Notes: generated from the letters alone by a model not told the origin. Positions 26,232-36,600 are shown, numbered from the stretch's first letter. The stretch is 64,000 bases of DNA from an uncultured Phascolarctobacterium sp. (GCA_947589605.1 CANQBR010000006.1:1-64000), one strand, 5' to 3'. Numbers and translations are program-made.

Positions 26232-27284
26232 TTAATCTACCGCTTGCAAGCGGGGGTTGGGGTTGTAGCGGCGGCCGGCTTTGGCGCAGTCCCTGCCGTC
26301 CACCCGCACGATGTCGGCGGTGAAGTTGATGTTGCCGTCGAAGAAGGAAGAGCCTACGGCGTAGCTGTCCACCGGCACGCCCAGTTCTTCGAAGGCGGCC
26401 ACCCGGGCGGCGTCGAAGCCGCCGGAGACGATGATCTTCACGTAATCGAAGCCTTCCGCATCCAAGGCCCGGCGCACATTGGCCACCAGTTCTTTGCACA
26501 CGCCGGTGGGTTTGAACATGCCGATCTGGGACCACAGGCTCTTATCTACCATAGAGCCCGAAGTGTCCAGACGTACACCGTATAAATTTCTTCCCAACTT
26601 GCGGGCTACAGCCAAAGAGGTGTTGACGCAGTCGTTGTCAAAATCCACCAAGGCGATGCGGGCGACAGAAGGGTCTATGTAGCGGTCGAAAGCGGCGCTG
26701 GCTGCTACCGTGTCGCCGCCGTAAGCGGCGATCAAAGCGTGGGGGATGGTGCCTATGCCTCTGCCCCCGGTTGCCTTGGCGTTGGCATCGGTGGAACAAC
26801 TTTTGACGCCGCCGATGAGGGCGGCATAACCGTCGCTCTCCTGGGTCTGATAAATATCGTAACGGGCGGGGAAGAAGAGCACCGGTTTGCCGTTAGCGGC
26901 CTTCACCACCGCCCGCACATTGGTGGCGATGCGGCTCTGTCTCGCCAAAATGCCCAAATAAAGGGTCTCCAAGTGAGCGAAGAGGCCGTAGTCTCCTTCG
27001 ATGGTCATCACCGTTTCCCAAGGCTCCACTATGTCTCCGTCTCTTAAACTTTTTATCACCAATCTATCGCCCTCGAAAGCGCATTGGCGCAGGAGGGCGA
27101 TGGTCTCGTCGGTGCCGCACAGCACCACTTTCTCGCGGGTGAAGATCTGCATCAACACCTTGGGATGACGAGCGGCTCCCTTTAAGATCTCTTGGGAACG
27201 GATGAAGTAGGCATCGCTGTAATAGCCGGCCTTGATGGCCTCTACGGGGAAATGAAAATATGAAACAGGCAGTCTCTCGCTCAT
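26232..27284 (-). CDS. pncB: Nicotinate phosphoribosyltransferase
   Basis: Converts nicotinate and PRPP to nicotinate mononucleotide in the NAD salvage pathway. The 350-residue protein is the short form of the family. Visible signatures are SDAYFIRSQEIL, VMTIEGDYGLFAHLETLYLGIL, GGVKSCSTDANAKATGGRGIGTIPHAL (the phosphoribosyl loop region), VDFDND and IIVSGGFDAA. GGAGG seven bases before ATG 27284 fixes the start; a much longer open frame upstream runs antisense through the glycosyltransferase gene and is spurious. It is followed by hydF and divergent from the glycosyltransferase gene. Confidence 0.9.
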   Translation of the reverse strand: MSERLPVSYFHFPVEAIKAGYYSDAYFIRSQEILKGAARHPKVLMQIFTREKVVLCGTDETIALLRQCAFEGDRLVIKSLRDGDIVEPWETVMTIEGDYGLFAHLETLYLGILARQSRIATNVRAVVKAANGKPVLFFPARYDIYQTQESDGYAALIGGVKSCSTDANAKATGGRGIGTIPHALIAAYGGDTVAASAAFDRYIDPSVARIALVDFDNDCVNTSLAVARKLGRNLYGVRLDTSGSMVDKSLWSQIGMFKPTGVCKELVANVRRALDAEGFDYVKIIVSGGFDAARVAAFEELGVPVDSYAVGSSFFDGNINFTADIVRVDGRDCAKAGRRYNPNPRLQAVD

Positions 27285-27338
27285 GGTGCGACCTCCGAAA
27301 TTTTTTCGCAAACAGTTCCCTTCAAGGGCTTTTTTTGG

Positions 27339-27360
27339 TAGAATAATTATGTTTATTCTA
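27339..27360. promoter_or_regulatory. Inverted repeat in the divergent pncB / glycosyltransferase region
   Basis: TAGAATAA and TTATTCTA are perfect inverted arms separated by six bases. The site lies between two divergent genes, 55 bp from the pncB start and 39 bp from the glycosyltransferase start, so it may be a shared operator. No regulator can be named. Confidence 0.45.
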
Positions 27361-27398
27361 TCACCGTTGCTATTTTTTGACAAGGAGGCGCGCGGGCC

Positions 27399-28496
27399 AT
27401 GGGGCGGGGAGCCGAAGGGAAAAAGATCAGAGTGCTGCTTTTGAGCGCCCCCATCGGCACTGGTCACCGCATGGCGGCGAAGGCTTTGGCGCAAAATTTG
27501 GCGGCGAGAGAAGACACAGAGGTGATCGAAGGGGACATCTTCAGTTTTTTCCCCGCTTTTTTGGGCCGCCTCTTTTTGCGTTGTTACCTGTTGATGTTGA
27601 AGTATGCCCCCGGCCTTTACGAACTTTGCTACCGCTGGGGCGACGGCCGAGGCAGCAGCCTGCGGCTGCGGCAGCTCATCAACAGGGTGTTGCTTTTTTT
27701 GGGAAGGACTTATTTGGATAAAACGGCCCCGACGGCGGTGCTGGCCACCCACGCCACCCCGGCGGGCATCGTCGGCCTTTATAAAAAACAGCACCCTTCT
27801 CTTTTTTTGGGGGCGGTGGTCACCGACTTCTGCCTTCACCGCTGGTGGATAAACGAGGGCGTAGACGTTTACTTCGTGGCAACGGAAGGCTTGCTGGCCC
27901 GCCTGCCGAAAGAGGCCGAGGGGGCAGCCACCGGCATACCGGTGCGGCAGCGCCCCGCCGGCTTTGACAGAGAGCATCTGCGGGAGCGTTTGGGCTGGCG
28001 AGAAAAAGTGTGCCTCTTTTTAGGCGGCGGCGAAGGGCTGCTGCCCATGGAAGAGATCTTACAGGCGCTGGCGAAAGAGAAAAGTTTTGAGTGGCACTTG
28101 GTCTTCATTACCGGCCACGATCTTAAAAAAGCAGAGCGTTTGCAAAAGCTCGCCGCCCGCGAGGGCCTCGCCTCCCGGGTAGAAGTCTACGGTTTCAGAG
28201 ACGATGCTCCCGATCTGGAAGCGGCGGCCGACTTGGCGGTGAGCAAGGCGGGGGGCCTCACCTGCGCCGAACTTTTGGCGGCCGAAGTGCCCTTCGTCCT
28301 CTATGCGCCGCTGCCGGGACAGGAGCAGAGCAACGCCGCCTTTTTGCAAAAGCAAGGGGCAGCCTTCGTGGCAAAAGACCTGCCGCAGCTTTTGGCGCTG
28401 CTTCACGAGCCGCCGCCCCGCTCGGCTGTGCCTTTGGCCAGGCCCCGAGCAGCCGCAGACATCTGCGAGCACCTTCTGCGGCGGCTGCAGTGTTGA
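27399..28496 (+). CDS. GT28-type glycosyltransferase (MGDG synthase / UgtP-like)
   Basis: A 365-residue GT-B glycosyltransferase. The N-terminal MGDG-synthase domain begins LLLSAPIGTGHRMAAKALAQNL with the G-x-GH motif, and the C-terminal GT28 domain contains LFLGGGEG and VSKAGGLTCAELLAAEVPFVLYAPLPGQEQSNA, the UDP-sugar-binding motif. Relatives transfer glucose or galactose to diacylglycerol, or act like MurG; the acceptor here is unknown. AAGGAGG at 27381-27387 precedes the ATG. The downstream typA promoter overlaps its stop codon. Confidence 0.82.
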   Translation: MGRGAEGKKIRVLLLSAPIGTGHRMAAKALAQNLAAREDTEVIEGDIFSFFPAFLGRLFLRCYLLMLKYAPGLYELCYRWGDGRGSSLRLRQLINRVLLFLGRTYLDKTAPTAVLATHATPAGIVGLYKKQHPSLFLGAVVTDFCLHRWWINEGVDVYFVATEGLLARLPKEAEGAATGIPVRQRPAGFDREHLRERLGWREKVCLFLGGGEGLLPMEEILQALAKEKSFEWHLVFITGHDLKKAERLQKLAAREGLASRVEVYGFRDDAPDLEAAADLAVSKAGGLTCAELLAAEVPFVLYAPLPGQEQSNAAFLQKQGAAFVAKDLPQLLALLHEPPPRSAVPLARPRAAADICEHLLRRLQC

Positions 28497-28521
28497 CAGT
28501 ATTCCGCAAAAAAATTATAAT
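28493..28521 (+). promoter_or_regulatory. Perfect-consensus promoter of typA
   Basis: TTGACA (28493-28498) and TATAAT (28516-28521) both match sigma-70 consensus completely, with a 17-bp spacer. The -35 box overlaps the TGA stop of the glycosyltransferase gene. Confidence 0.85.
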
Positions 28522-28596
28522 GAACAAGTCTTACTCAGGAAACTTTTCGTATCGTAAAACGATGAGAGATCACCTGTTATAAAGGAGAGGAACGAA

Positions 28597-30420
28597 ATGA
28601 TCAGGAACGACATACGCAATATAGCCATCATCGCCCACGTGGACCACGGCAAGACCACTTTGGTGGACGCCATGCTGAAACAGAGCGGCGTTTTTCGGGC
28701 CAACGAAAAAGTGGAGGAGAGGGTGATGGACTCCAACGCTTTGGAGCGGGAGCGGGGCATCACCATCCTTTCCAAAAACACCGCCATCATCCACGACGGC
28801 GTGAAGTTCAACATTTTGGACACCCCCGGCCACGCAGACTTCGGCGGCGAAGTGGAACGGGTGCTGACCATGGTGGACGGCGTGCTGCTCTTGGTGGATG
28901 CCTACGAAGGCCCCATGCCTCAGACTAAATACGTGCTCCGCAAAGCTCTGGAGCAAAAATTGAAACCGGTAGTGGTGATCAACAAGATCGATCGGCCCGA
29001 TCAAAGGGTGGACGAGGTCATCGACGAAGTGCTGGACCTTTTCATCGAGCTGGCCGCCGACGAAGAGCAGCTGGACTTCCCCGTGGTGCTGGCCTCTGCC
29101 CGCAACGGCATCGCCAAATTGTCCATGGACGAAGAGAGCAACGACTTGGAGCCTCTCTTCAAAGTTATCTTGGAGCACATCCCCGCCCCCGACGTAGAGC
29201 CGGACAAACCCTTGCAAATGTTGGTGAACACCTTGGACTACGACGATTACGTAGGCCGCATCGTGGTAGGCAGGGTAGTGCGGGGCACCATCCACGACGG
29301 CGAAGTCATCAATCTGTTAGATGAAGACAAGATCGTGCGGGCCAAGATAGGCCGCCTCTACACCTATCAGGGCTTGAAGAGGGTAGAAGCGGAAGAAGTG
29401 GCAGCCGGCGATATCGTGGCCCTCATCGGTCTGGCCGATGCCAATATCGGCGACACCATCGCCGACTTGGAGCAGCCGGAGGCCTTGAAGGGCATCAAGA
29501 TCGACGAGCCCACGCTGTCCATGGTCTTTTCCGTCAACGACAGTCCCTTCGCCGGCAAAGAGGGAGAATTCGTCACCAGCCGCCATCTGCGCAACCGCCT
29601 CTTCAAAGAAGTGAAGACCAACGTCTCCATGCGGGTGGAAGAGACCGACAGCACCGATGCTTTCAAAGTGTCGGGCCGCGGCGAACTGCATCTTTCCATT
29701 TTGATCGAGACCATGCGGCGGGAAGGTTACGAACTGCAGGTAGGCAAGCCCAAGGTAATCATGAAACGAGACGCCAAAGGGGCGCTGCTGGAACCCATGG
29801 AAGCTCTCACCATCGACGTTCCCCAAGTTTATATGGGCGCGGTGATGGAAGCTTTGGGCCTGCGCAAGGCCGAGCTGCAAAACATGACGGAGCTGGCCGG
29901 CTATCTGCGGATGGAATTCAAGATCCCGGCCCGGGGCCTCATCGGTTTCCGCAATCAGTTCCTCACCGACACCAAAGGCAACGGCACCATGAACCACGTT
30001 TTCGCCGGCTATGACAGTTATAAAGGAGAGATACCCGGCCGCACCCGGGGCAGTTTGGTGGCCTTCGAACCGGGCGAGACCACCGGCTACGGCATCGCCA
30101 ACGCTCAGGAGCGAGGCACCATGTTCGTCATCCCCGGCGAACAAGTCTACGAAGGGCAGATCGTGGGCGAAAACAGCAGAGAGAACGACATGGACGTCAA
30201 TCCCTGCAAGAAGAAACACGTGAGCAACATGAGAGCCAGCGGCAGCGACGAGGCCATCCGTTTGGTCCCTCCCAAAACTTTCAGCTTGGAGCAGGCCTTG
30301 GAGCACATCAACGACGACGAATTGGTGGAAGTGACTCCCCACAGCATCAGGATGAGAAAGAAAGTGCTGAGCAGATTGGAAAGGGGCCGCATCAGAGGCC
30401 GTTTGAAAAACAACCAGTAG
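28597..30420 (+). CDS. typA: Ribosome-binding translational GTPase TypA/BipA
   Basis: A 607-residue EF-G-like GTPase that binds 70S ribosomes and supports ribosome assembly and stress or cold adaptation. G motifs are [15 protein letters not shown] (G1), ERERGITI (G2), [11 protein letters not shown] (G3), NKIDRPDQR (G4). Domain 2, domain V-like and the TypA-specific C-terminal domain ([34 protein letters not shown]) are all present. GGAGAGG precedes ATG 28597. Monocistronic from a strong promoter. Confidence 0.97.
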   Translation: MIRNDIRNIAIIAHVDHGKTTLVDAMLKQSGVFRANEKVEERVMDSNALERERGITILSKNTAIIHDGVKFNILDTPGHADFGGEVERVLTMVDGVLLLVDAYEGPMPQTKYVLRKALEQKLKPVVVINKIDRPDQRVDEVIDEVLDLFIELAADEEQLDFPVVLASARNGIAKLSMDEESNDLEPLFKVILEHIPAPDVEPDKPLQMLVNTLDYDDYVGRIVVGRVVRGTIHDGEVINLLDEDKIVRAKIGRLYTYQGLKRVEAEEVAAGDIVALIGLADANIGDTIADLEQPEALKGIKIDEPTLSMVFSVNDSPFAGKEGEFVTSRHLRNRLFKEVKTNVSMRVEETDSTDAFKVSGRGELHLSILIETMRREGYELQVGKPKVIMKRDAKGALLEPMEALTIDVPQVYMGAVMEALGLRKAELQNMTELAGYLRMEFKIPARGLIGFRNQFLTDTKGNGTMNHVFAGYDSYKGEIPGRTRGSLVAFEPGETTGYGIANAQERGTMFVIPGEQVYEGQIVGENSRENDMDVNPCKKKHVSNMRASGSDEAIRLVPPKTFSLEQALEHINDDELVEVTPHSIRMRKKVLSRLERGRIRGRLKNNQ

Positions 30421-30660
30421 TCTGCTAGACAGTGAAAAACCGAAAAATTTTCAAAAATTTTCAAAATCTAGCAAAATTCTAGCAGGAATTCAGAAATGTG
30501 TTGTGGAATACTAGGGCATGTTACTTTCGCCTGTCTCTATCCCTCTTTTATTTCCCGCTTTATATTCTAGCAAAAACAGGACAGATGCAAGTGTTGCGAG
30601 AACAAGAGACGTTTGCGGGCGATAACTGAGAGCGTATAGCAAAGCAGCAGTTTGGGGAGG
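30421..30660. promoter_or_regulatory. sepF upstream region with repeated TCTAGCA words
   Basis: TCTAGCA occurs at 30467-30473, 30478-30484 and 30566-30572, and its inverse TGCTAGA at 30423-30429. The first two direct copies are 11 bp apart, about one helical turn. The stretch is AT-rich compared with its surroundings. It probably holds the sepF promoter and a regulator site, though no good hexamer pair was found. Confidence 0.45.
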
Positions 30661-30670
30661 TCGATGGATC

Positions 30671-31033
30671 GTGAGTTGGAAAAACACCGCAATGAAATTC
30701 TTTATGGCCGAAGAAGGGCAGGAGGAAGAATTCAGCCGCCCGCAATTGGTCAGCACCAGCGGCCGTCTGGATATCGTGGTGAGGACGCCCAAAACTTTCG
30801 AAGACGTGAAAGAATATGCAGACTATCTGATGAGCGGCAGCGCCATCATGATCAGCTTCGATGCCGTGGACGGCGCCATGAAGAACAGCATCTTCGATTA
30901 TCTGAACGGCGTGGCCTACATCGTCCGCGCTTCCGTCTCCAGAGTCAACGAAGACTTGCTCCTCTATGCGCCGGAGCAGGTGGACGTCAATAAAGAAGTC
31001 GCCAAGAAGGGCATGCGCTCCTGGCTGGGCTGA
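30671..31033 (+). CDS. sepF: Cell division protein SepF
   Basis: A 120-residue division protein that binds membrane through an N-terminal amphipathic helix (here SWKNTAMKFFM) and stabilises FtsZ rings. The core beta-alpha fold is recognisable: VRTPKTFEDVKEYADYLMSGSAIMISFDAVD, then IFDYLNGVAYIV and a final YAPEQVDV. GGGGAGG at 30654-30660 fits the GTG at 30671; the ATG at 30692 would delete the membrane helix. It stands alone rather than in a ylm cluster. Confidence 0.9.
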   Translation: MSWKNTAMKFFMAEEGQEEEFSRPQLVSTSGRLDIVVRTPKTFEDVKEYADYLMSGSAIMISFDAVDGAMKNSIFDYLNGVAYIVRASVSRVNEDLLLYAPEQVDVNKEVAKKGMRSWLG

Positions 31034-31373
31034 GAGCGCCGCTCTTTCGATCGTGATAGTGATGCGGGCGGGCCCGGCTATAGTCGGCGGGGCTCGTTCG
31101 TCGTTCCCTATTTCCGCGGCCGCCTATTGACAGACGCCGAGGTCCGTGATAGAATTCCTAACTGTAGGGGGTCGCGGCGCCGTTTGTCGCCGTTTCCTTC
31201 CTTACCTATCTTCCCGACGATGAAGGCCGTTGCTCTTGTAAAGGGCAGGGCAGAGCCGGGACCTCGCGGCTGCGGCCGGAGGAAGTGTCAAAATACTCTT
31301 TTTTGGAAAGAGTGGGCACAGCGCCCGCTCTTTATCTGTATTATCGGCAAGTTTTCAGCGCAGGAGAGCGAGC
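31034..31373 (+). promoter_or_regulatory. Promoter and long leader of the rimP-nusA-infB operon
   Basis: TTGACA (31127-31132) and TAGAAT (31150-31155) are 17 bp apart, a strong promoter. The leader before rimP is about 210 nt and contains an 11-bp hairpin (31307-31317 with 31323-31333, one G-U pair). There is no long T run after it. NusA is known to autoregulate such operons in other bacteria, so an attenuation role is possible but not shown. Confidence 0.65.
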
Positions 31374-31850
31374 ATGACGAGAGAAGAACTGGAGACGAAA
31401 GTGAAGGGATTGGCGGCGCCTCTGCTCAAAAGCCTGGGCCTCAGCTTGGTCGATGCGGAATACGTGAAAGAAGGAGCCAATTATTTGCGCATCTTCATCG
31501 ACAGGCCGGGAGGCGTAGCCCTGGAGCACTGCGAAAAGGCCAGCGAAGAATTGGCGCCCCTTTTGGACGAACAGGCTTTTTTGACGGAGCCTTACTACTT
31601 GGAGGTGTCGTCCCCGGGGTTGGACAGGCCCCTGAAAACAGACGAAGACTTGCAGGCCGCCTGCGGCAGCAAAGTAGATGTCATCTTCAAGCAGCCCTAT
31701 CAGGGCCGCGAGACGCTGGTGGGAGTTTTGACCGGCCATGACGGCGAGAATATCTACGTCAGGCCTCTGCTGAAGGGCAGGACGGCAAAAGGACCTCAGG
31801 CGCTGCCGCGCAGCCTGCTGCGGTGCCTGCGCCTGCACATAGATTTTTAA
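31374..31850 (+). CDS. rimP: Ribosome maturation factor RimP
   Basis: Needed for 30S subunit assembly. The 158-residue protein has the family's N-terminal domain (LGLSLVDAEYVKEGANYLRIFID) and the conserved EVSSPGLDRPL motif near residues 81-91, followed by the SH3-like C-terminal domain. It opens the operon rimP-nusA-rnpM-ylxQ-infB-rbfA-nrnA; nusA starts 17 bases after its stop. Confidence 0.95.
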   Translation: MTREELETKVKGLAAPLLKSLGLSLVDAEYVKEGANYLRIFIDRPGGVALEHCEKASEELAPLLDEQAFLTEPYYLEVSSPGLDRPLKTDEDLQAACGSKVDVIFKQPYQGRETLVGVLTGHDGENIYVRPLLKGRTAKGPQALPRSLLRCLRLHIDF

Positions 31851-31867
31851 TCGAGGAGGATGTGGAA

Positions 31868-33022
31868 GTGAATTCTGATCTGATCAAAGCTATAAGAGAC
31901 CTGGGCAAAGAAAAAGGCATAGCCCCGGAGATCCTCTTTCAAGCGGTAGAGGATGCTTTAGTGGCCGCCTATAAAAAACATTACGGCAACGTTCAGGGCC
32001 TCAGAGTGGATATGGACAAAGACAGCGGCGATATCCGGGTCTACGTCCAGCGCACGGTGGTGGAAGATCCGCCTTTGGATCAAAGCCAGATCGGCATCTC
32101 CGAAGCCCTTACGCTGGACCCCCGCTTCATCGTCGGCGACATCGTGGAAGAAGAGGTGACGCCTCATAACTTCGGCCGCATCGCCGCCCAAAACGCCAAA
32201 CAGGTGGTGGTGCAGAGGATCAGAGAGGCGGAGCGGAGCCTGGTCTTCGACCGTTTTGCCGACAAAGCTCAGGACATCGTTACCGGTTTGGTCCGCCGGC
32301 AGGAAAACCGCAACGTCTTTTTGGACTTGGGCCGCTGCGAAGCCATCATGCCTCTCAGCGAGCAGATACCCACCGAGACCTATGCTTTTCACGATCGTCT
32401 GAAGGTATACATCACCGAGGTGAAGCGCACCACCAAGGGACCGCAGGTGGCGGTATCCCGCACTCATCCCGGTCTGTTGAAACGGCTCTTCGAACTGGAG
32501 GTGCCGGAGATCCAGGACGGTCTGGTGGAACTGAAGTCGGTAGCCAGAGAGCCGGGCCTGCGCTCCAAGATCTCCGTCTATGCGGCCGATTCTACCGTAG
32601 ACCCGGTAGGCGCCTGCGTAGGGCACAAGGGGATGCGGGTGCAGAACGTCGTCAATGAATTGCGGGGCGAGAAGATCGACATAGTAAAATACAGCGACGA
32701 TCCCGCCGCCTATGTGGCCAATGCATTGAGCCCGGCCAAAGTGGTCTCCGCAACGGTGAGCGCGGAAGAGAAGCTGTGCAGAGTGGTGGTGCCCGATCAT
32801 CAGCTTTCTTTGGCCATCGGCAAAGAAGGGCAGAATGCCCGTTTGGCGGCAAAACTCACCGGCTGGAAGATCGATATCAAGAGCGAGACTCAGGCCAAAG
32901 AAGCTAAAGAAGCTGCGGAAGCCAAAGCGAACGAGGAGGCCGCCGCAGCCGAGCAAGAGCGGCCCGCCGAGGAAGGTCCTCAGAAACAGGAAGGGGCCCA
33001 TGAAGAAAGCCAAGACGCCTAA
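31868..33022 (+). CDS. nusA: Transcription termination/antitermination factor NusA
   Basis: Binds RNA polymerase and modulates pausing, termination and antitermination. The 384-residue protein has the N-terminal RNAP-binding domain (MNSDLIKAIRDLGKEKGIAPE), an S1 domain (DIVTGLVRRQENRNVFLDLG) and two KH domains (DPVGACVGHKGMRVQNVVNEL; LAIGKEGQNARLAAKLTGWKIDI), then a short Ala/Glu-rich acidic tail. AGGAGG eight bases upstream supports the GTG at 31868 over the upstream in-frame start at 31823. The end overlaps rnpM by 23 bases. Confidence 0.95.
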   Translation: MNSDLIKAIRDLGKEKGIAPEILFQAVEDALVAAYKKHYGNVQGLRVDMDKDSGDIRVYVQRTVVEDPPLDQSQIGISEALTLDPRFIVGDIVEEEVTPHNFGRIAAQNAKQVVVQRIREAERSLVFDRFADKAQDIVTGLVRRQENRNVFLDLGRCEAIMPLSEQIPTETYAFHDRLKVYITEVKRTTKGPQVAVSRTHPGLLKRLFELEVPEIQDGLVELKSVAREPGLRSKISVYAADSTVDPVGACVGHKGMRVQNVVNELRGEKIDIVKYSDDPAAYVANALSPAKVVSATVSAEEKLCRVVVPDHQLSLAIGKEGQNARLAAKLTGWKIDIKSETQAKEAKEAAEAKANEEAAAAEQERPAEEGPQKQEGAHEESQDA

Positions 33023-33311
33023 AGTAAAAAAACAGCCTCAGCGCAAATGTTTGGGTTGCGGGCTGATGAAGGATAAAAAGTCGTTGCTGCGGGTGGTGCG
33101 CTCGCCGGAGGGAGAGATAAGTTTGGATCTTACCGGCAAAGCGAACGGGCGAGGCGCTTATGTCTGTCCCGCCGCCGAGTGCATCAAAAAGGCAGTGAAG
33201 AGCAAGGCTTTGGAAAGAGCGTTGGAGCACGGCATCGACGAAGCGGTCTACGCCAGACTGCTGGCAGAACTGCCGGCGGCAGAGGCAGAAAAGCGGGAGG
33301 AGCCGCGATGA
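33000..33311 (+). CDS. rnpM: RNase P modulator RnpM (YlxR family)
   Basis: A 103-residue basic RNA-binding protein of the YlxR/DUF448 family. Motifs RKCLGCGLMKDKKSLLRVVRSPEG and GRGAYVC are diagnostic. In Bacillus this protein binds RNase P RNA and inhibits it. The ATG at 33000 lies inside the end of nusA and the stop overlaps the ylxQ start (ATGA). The longer upstream frame is nusA in another frame. Confidence 0.92.
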   Translation: MKKAKTPKVKKQPQRKCLGCGLMKDKKSLLRVVRSPEGEISLDLTGKANGRGAYVCPAAECIKKAVKSKALERALEHGIDEAVYARLLAELPAAEAEKREEPR

Positions 33312-33661
33312 CGGCCCCTGCCGGCCGAGAAGCCCGTCTCATAGCCGCACTGGGCTTGGCCCAGCGGGCCGGCAAAGCAGTCGGCGGCGAGACGGCGGTG
33401 AGAGAAGCCTTAGCCAAAGGCAAGGGCAAGCTCCTTTTGCTGGCGGCCGATGCGGCGACTGCCCGGGTCGAAGGAGCCAAGGCCCTGGCTGCCGAAAAAA
33501 ACGTGCCCTGCCTGATCGGTCTAGCCAAAGAGACTATGGGCCGAGCCGTCGGCAAAGGCGAAAGAGCGGTGCTTTTGATTTGCGACGGTGCCTTCGCCAA
33601 GATGGCAGCGGCGGCGCTGGAAGGCGAAGAGAGCTCCTTCGAAAAACAAAGCGGTAAATGA
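33308..33661 (+). CDS. L7Ae/L30e-family ribosomal-like protein YlxQ
   Basis: A 117-residue RNA-binding protein of the L7Ae/L30e/Gadd45 superfamily, regularly found between ylxR and infB in Firmicutes. The pattern [35 protein letters not shown] and [19 protein letters not shown] is typical. It probably binds a kink-turn or other structured RNA; exact role is unsettled. It begins with ATGA overlapping the rnpM stop. Confidence 0.88.
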   Translation: MTAPAGREARLIAALGLAQRAGKAVGGETAVREALAKGKGKLLLLAADAATARVEGAKALAAEKNVPCLIGLAKETMGRAVGKGERAVLLICDGAFAKMAAAALEGEESSFEKQSGK

Positions 33662-33686
33662 CCCAAGTGTCACAGGGGGTGGATAT

Positions 33687-36600
33687 ATGGCAAAACGTAT
33701 TTACGAAGTGGCTAAGGAACTGGGAAAACCGGTGAACGAGCTGCTGGATATTTTAAAGAAGCACAAGATCGACAAGACCAATTTCAGCTCTGCCAGCGAG
33801 CGGGACATCCAGCTGTTGAGAAACGCTTACACTACGAAAGTGGTGAGGAGAGTCACGGCCGTAAGGATAGGCGGCGTAGACGTAGACAGAAAAGACGGCC
33901 AACTGCGGGGGCCTGCCGCAACGGCTCAGGCTCAGCCTGCAACGAGAGCGGAGAGGAGAGTCACGGCCGTGAGGATAGGCGGCGTGGACGTAGACAGGAA
34001 AGACGGTCAACTGCGGGGGCCTGCCGCAACGGCTCAGGCTCAGCCTAAACCGCAGCCGAAAACTGCCGCACCTTCTCCTCAGGCACAGCCCGGAGGGACG
34101 GCTCAAGCTAAAGAGCAGGCGCCGGCTGCAGCCAAACCTCAAGCGACGGCAGCCCCTCAGCCTAAACCGCAACAGCCGGCTGTGCCCCAGCCAAAACCTC
34201 AGGCAGCTGCTGCGACTCAGGCCAGACCTCAACAGCCGACGGCGCCGCAAGCCAGACCTCAGGCCCAAGCGAGCGCTCAGCCTAAGCCGCAAACTGCGGC
34301 GGCAGCGCAGCCCCAGGCACCGGCAGCTGCAGCACCTCAAGCAAAAACTCAGCAGGCAGATGCACCTCAGCCTAAACCTCAGCAAGCTGCTGCGCCTCAG
34401 CCTAAACCTCAGACAACGGCACCTCAGTCTAAATCTCAGCAACCGACTGCACCGCAGGCTAAGCCTCAACAAGCGGCTGCGCCTCAGGCAAGGGCACAAG
34501 CACAGCCTGCCGCACCTGCTCAGCCCAAAGCTCAGCCTGCTCCCGCTCAGCCCAGAGCGGCAACCGCAGCTCCACAAACCAGAAGTCAATACGGAGGAGC
34601 AGGTCAGCCTCGGCCCCAGGGCCAGCGGCCTCAGGGGAGCAATAACCCTCAGGCACCCCGACCTCAAGGCGCTCAAGGCTACGGGCAGCGACCCGGCGGC
34701 TCTCGCCCCGCTTACGGCCAAGGAGGACGGCCGCAGGGCCAGGGCGGCGCTTACGGCCAAGGCCCCAGGCCCCAAGGTGCAGGTCAAAGACGAGACGGCC
34801 AAGGGCCCAGGCCCGGCGGTTTTGCGCCCCGACCTCAGGGAGCTCCCCCTCAGGGACGGAGCGGCGGCCAAGGAGCCAGACCTGCCGGCGGAGCAAGGCC
34901 CGGAGCAGGCGCTCTGCCTAAGGCCGAGAACAGGCCCAGAAGGCCGGATGCCGCCAGAGGCGGCAGGGACGAAAGGCGGGAAGGCGGCAAGAATGCCGGC
35001 AAGTCCCGCAAAAACATCAGTCCCGTTAAGGGGAGCTACGCTACCAAGGAGAGCAGGCCCAACCGCAGCGCCGGTCATCAAATGCCTGTCAACCGCGCTC
35101 CCAAGAAGGGCCCGGTAAGACCGATAGCGGCAGAGACCGTCGTTCGACCCGCTTCCGTAGAAGTAGGGGAGACCATCAGCGTACAGAATTTCGCCAAACT
35201 GATCAAACGGGAAGTCAACGAAGTCATCAAGACCCTCTTCCTTTTAGGTCAGATGGTCACTATCAATCAGGATATAGATTTTGAGACCGCCCAGCTCATC
35301 GGCACGGAATTCGAAGTGGAAGTGCTGCCTGCTCCCAGAGAGGAAGACCCCACGGAGATACCTCCCGTGGAGGATCCGGAAGAACTGCGCACCCCGCGGC
35401 CCCCGGTCATCACCGTTATGGGCCACGTGGATCACGGCAAAACTTCTATTTTGGATGCCATCCGCAAGACCAACGTGACGGCCAGAGAGGCCGGCGGCAT
35501 CACTCAGCACATCGGCGCTTACAAGGTGAATTACCAGGGCAAGCAGATCGTCTTTCTGGATACCCCCGGTCATGAAGCTTTCACTGCCATGCGGGCCAGA
35601 GGCGCACAGGTCACCGATATCGCCATTTTGGTGGTGGCGGCGGACGACGGCGTTATGCCTCAGACCATTGAAGCCATCAACCATGCCAAAGCCGCCAAGG
35701 TGCCCATCATCGTGGCCATCAATAAGATGGACAGGGCCGGGGCCAATCCGGATCACGTAAAACAGCAGCTGGCCGAACACGAACTGATCCCCGAGGACTG
35801 GGGCGGCGACACCATCATGGTGCCCTGTTCGGCCTATACCAAAGAAGGCATCACCGACTTGCTGGACATGATCCTCTTGGTGGCCGAGGTGCAGGAATTG
35901 AAGGCCAACGCCGATCTGCCGGCCCACGGCACCATCATCGAAGCTCAGTTGGATAAGGGCCGCGGCCCCGTGGCCACCGTGCTCATCCAGCGGGGCACCC
36001 TGCGGGTGGGCGACACCATCATCGCCGGCACCTGCTTCGGTAAGGTGCGGGCCATGATCAACGATCGAGGCGAGAAGGTGAAGAAGGCGACTCCCGCCAC
36101 GCCGGTGGAAGTGCTGGGTCTGAGCGATGTGCCGGAAGCCGGCGACATTTTGGACTGCACCGAAGAGAGGATAGCCCGCTCCGTAGCCGCCAAACGGTCG
36201 GCGCAAAAGAGAGAGAAAGAGATCAAAGCTCCTTCCAAGGTATCTTTGGACGATATCTATCAGCGCATCAAAGACGGCGAGCTGAAAGAGCTCAACATCG
36301 TGGTGAAGGCGGACGTGCAGGGCACCATCGAAGCTTTGAAGGCTTCTTTGCAGAAGATCAAGAACGAAGAAGTGAAGGTAGTGGTGGTCCACGCAGGCGT
36401 AGGCGCCATCACCGAGTCGGACGTGATGCTGGCTTCAGCGGCCAACGCTTTGATCATCGGCTTCAATGTGCGGCCCGATGCCAACGCCCGCAAGGCGGCG
36501 GAAACTTCCAAAGTGGACCTGCGCACTTACAGGGTCATCTACGATGCCCTCAACGACGTGGAAGCGGCCATCAAAGGCATGCTGGCGCCTAAATTCACCG

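Noticed and set aside
26232-27977. 581-residue protein on the minus strand
   Set aside because: The first 230 residues are antisense to the glycosyltransferase; a good ribosome-binding site supports the start at 27284.
34360-35118. Long alternative frames within infB
   Set aside because: They come from the repetitive GC-rich linker codons and carry no domain.
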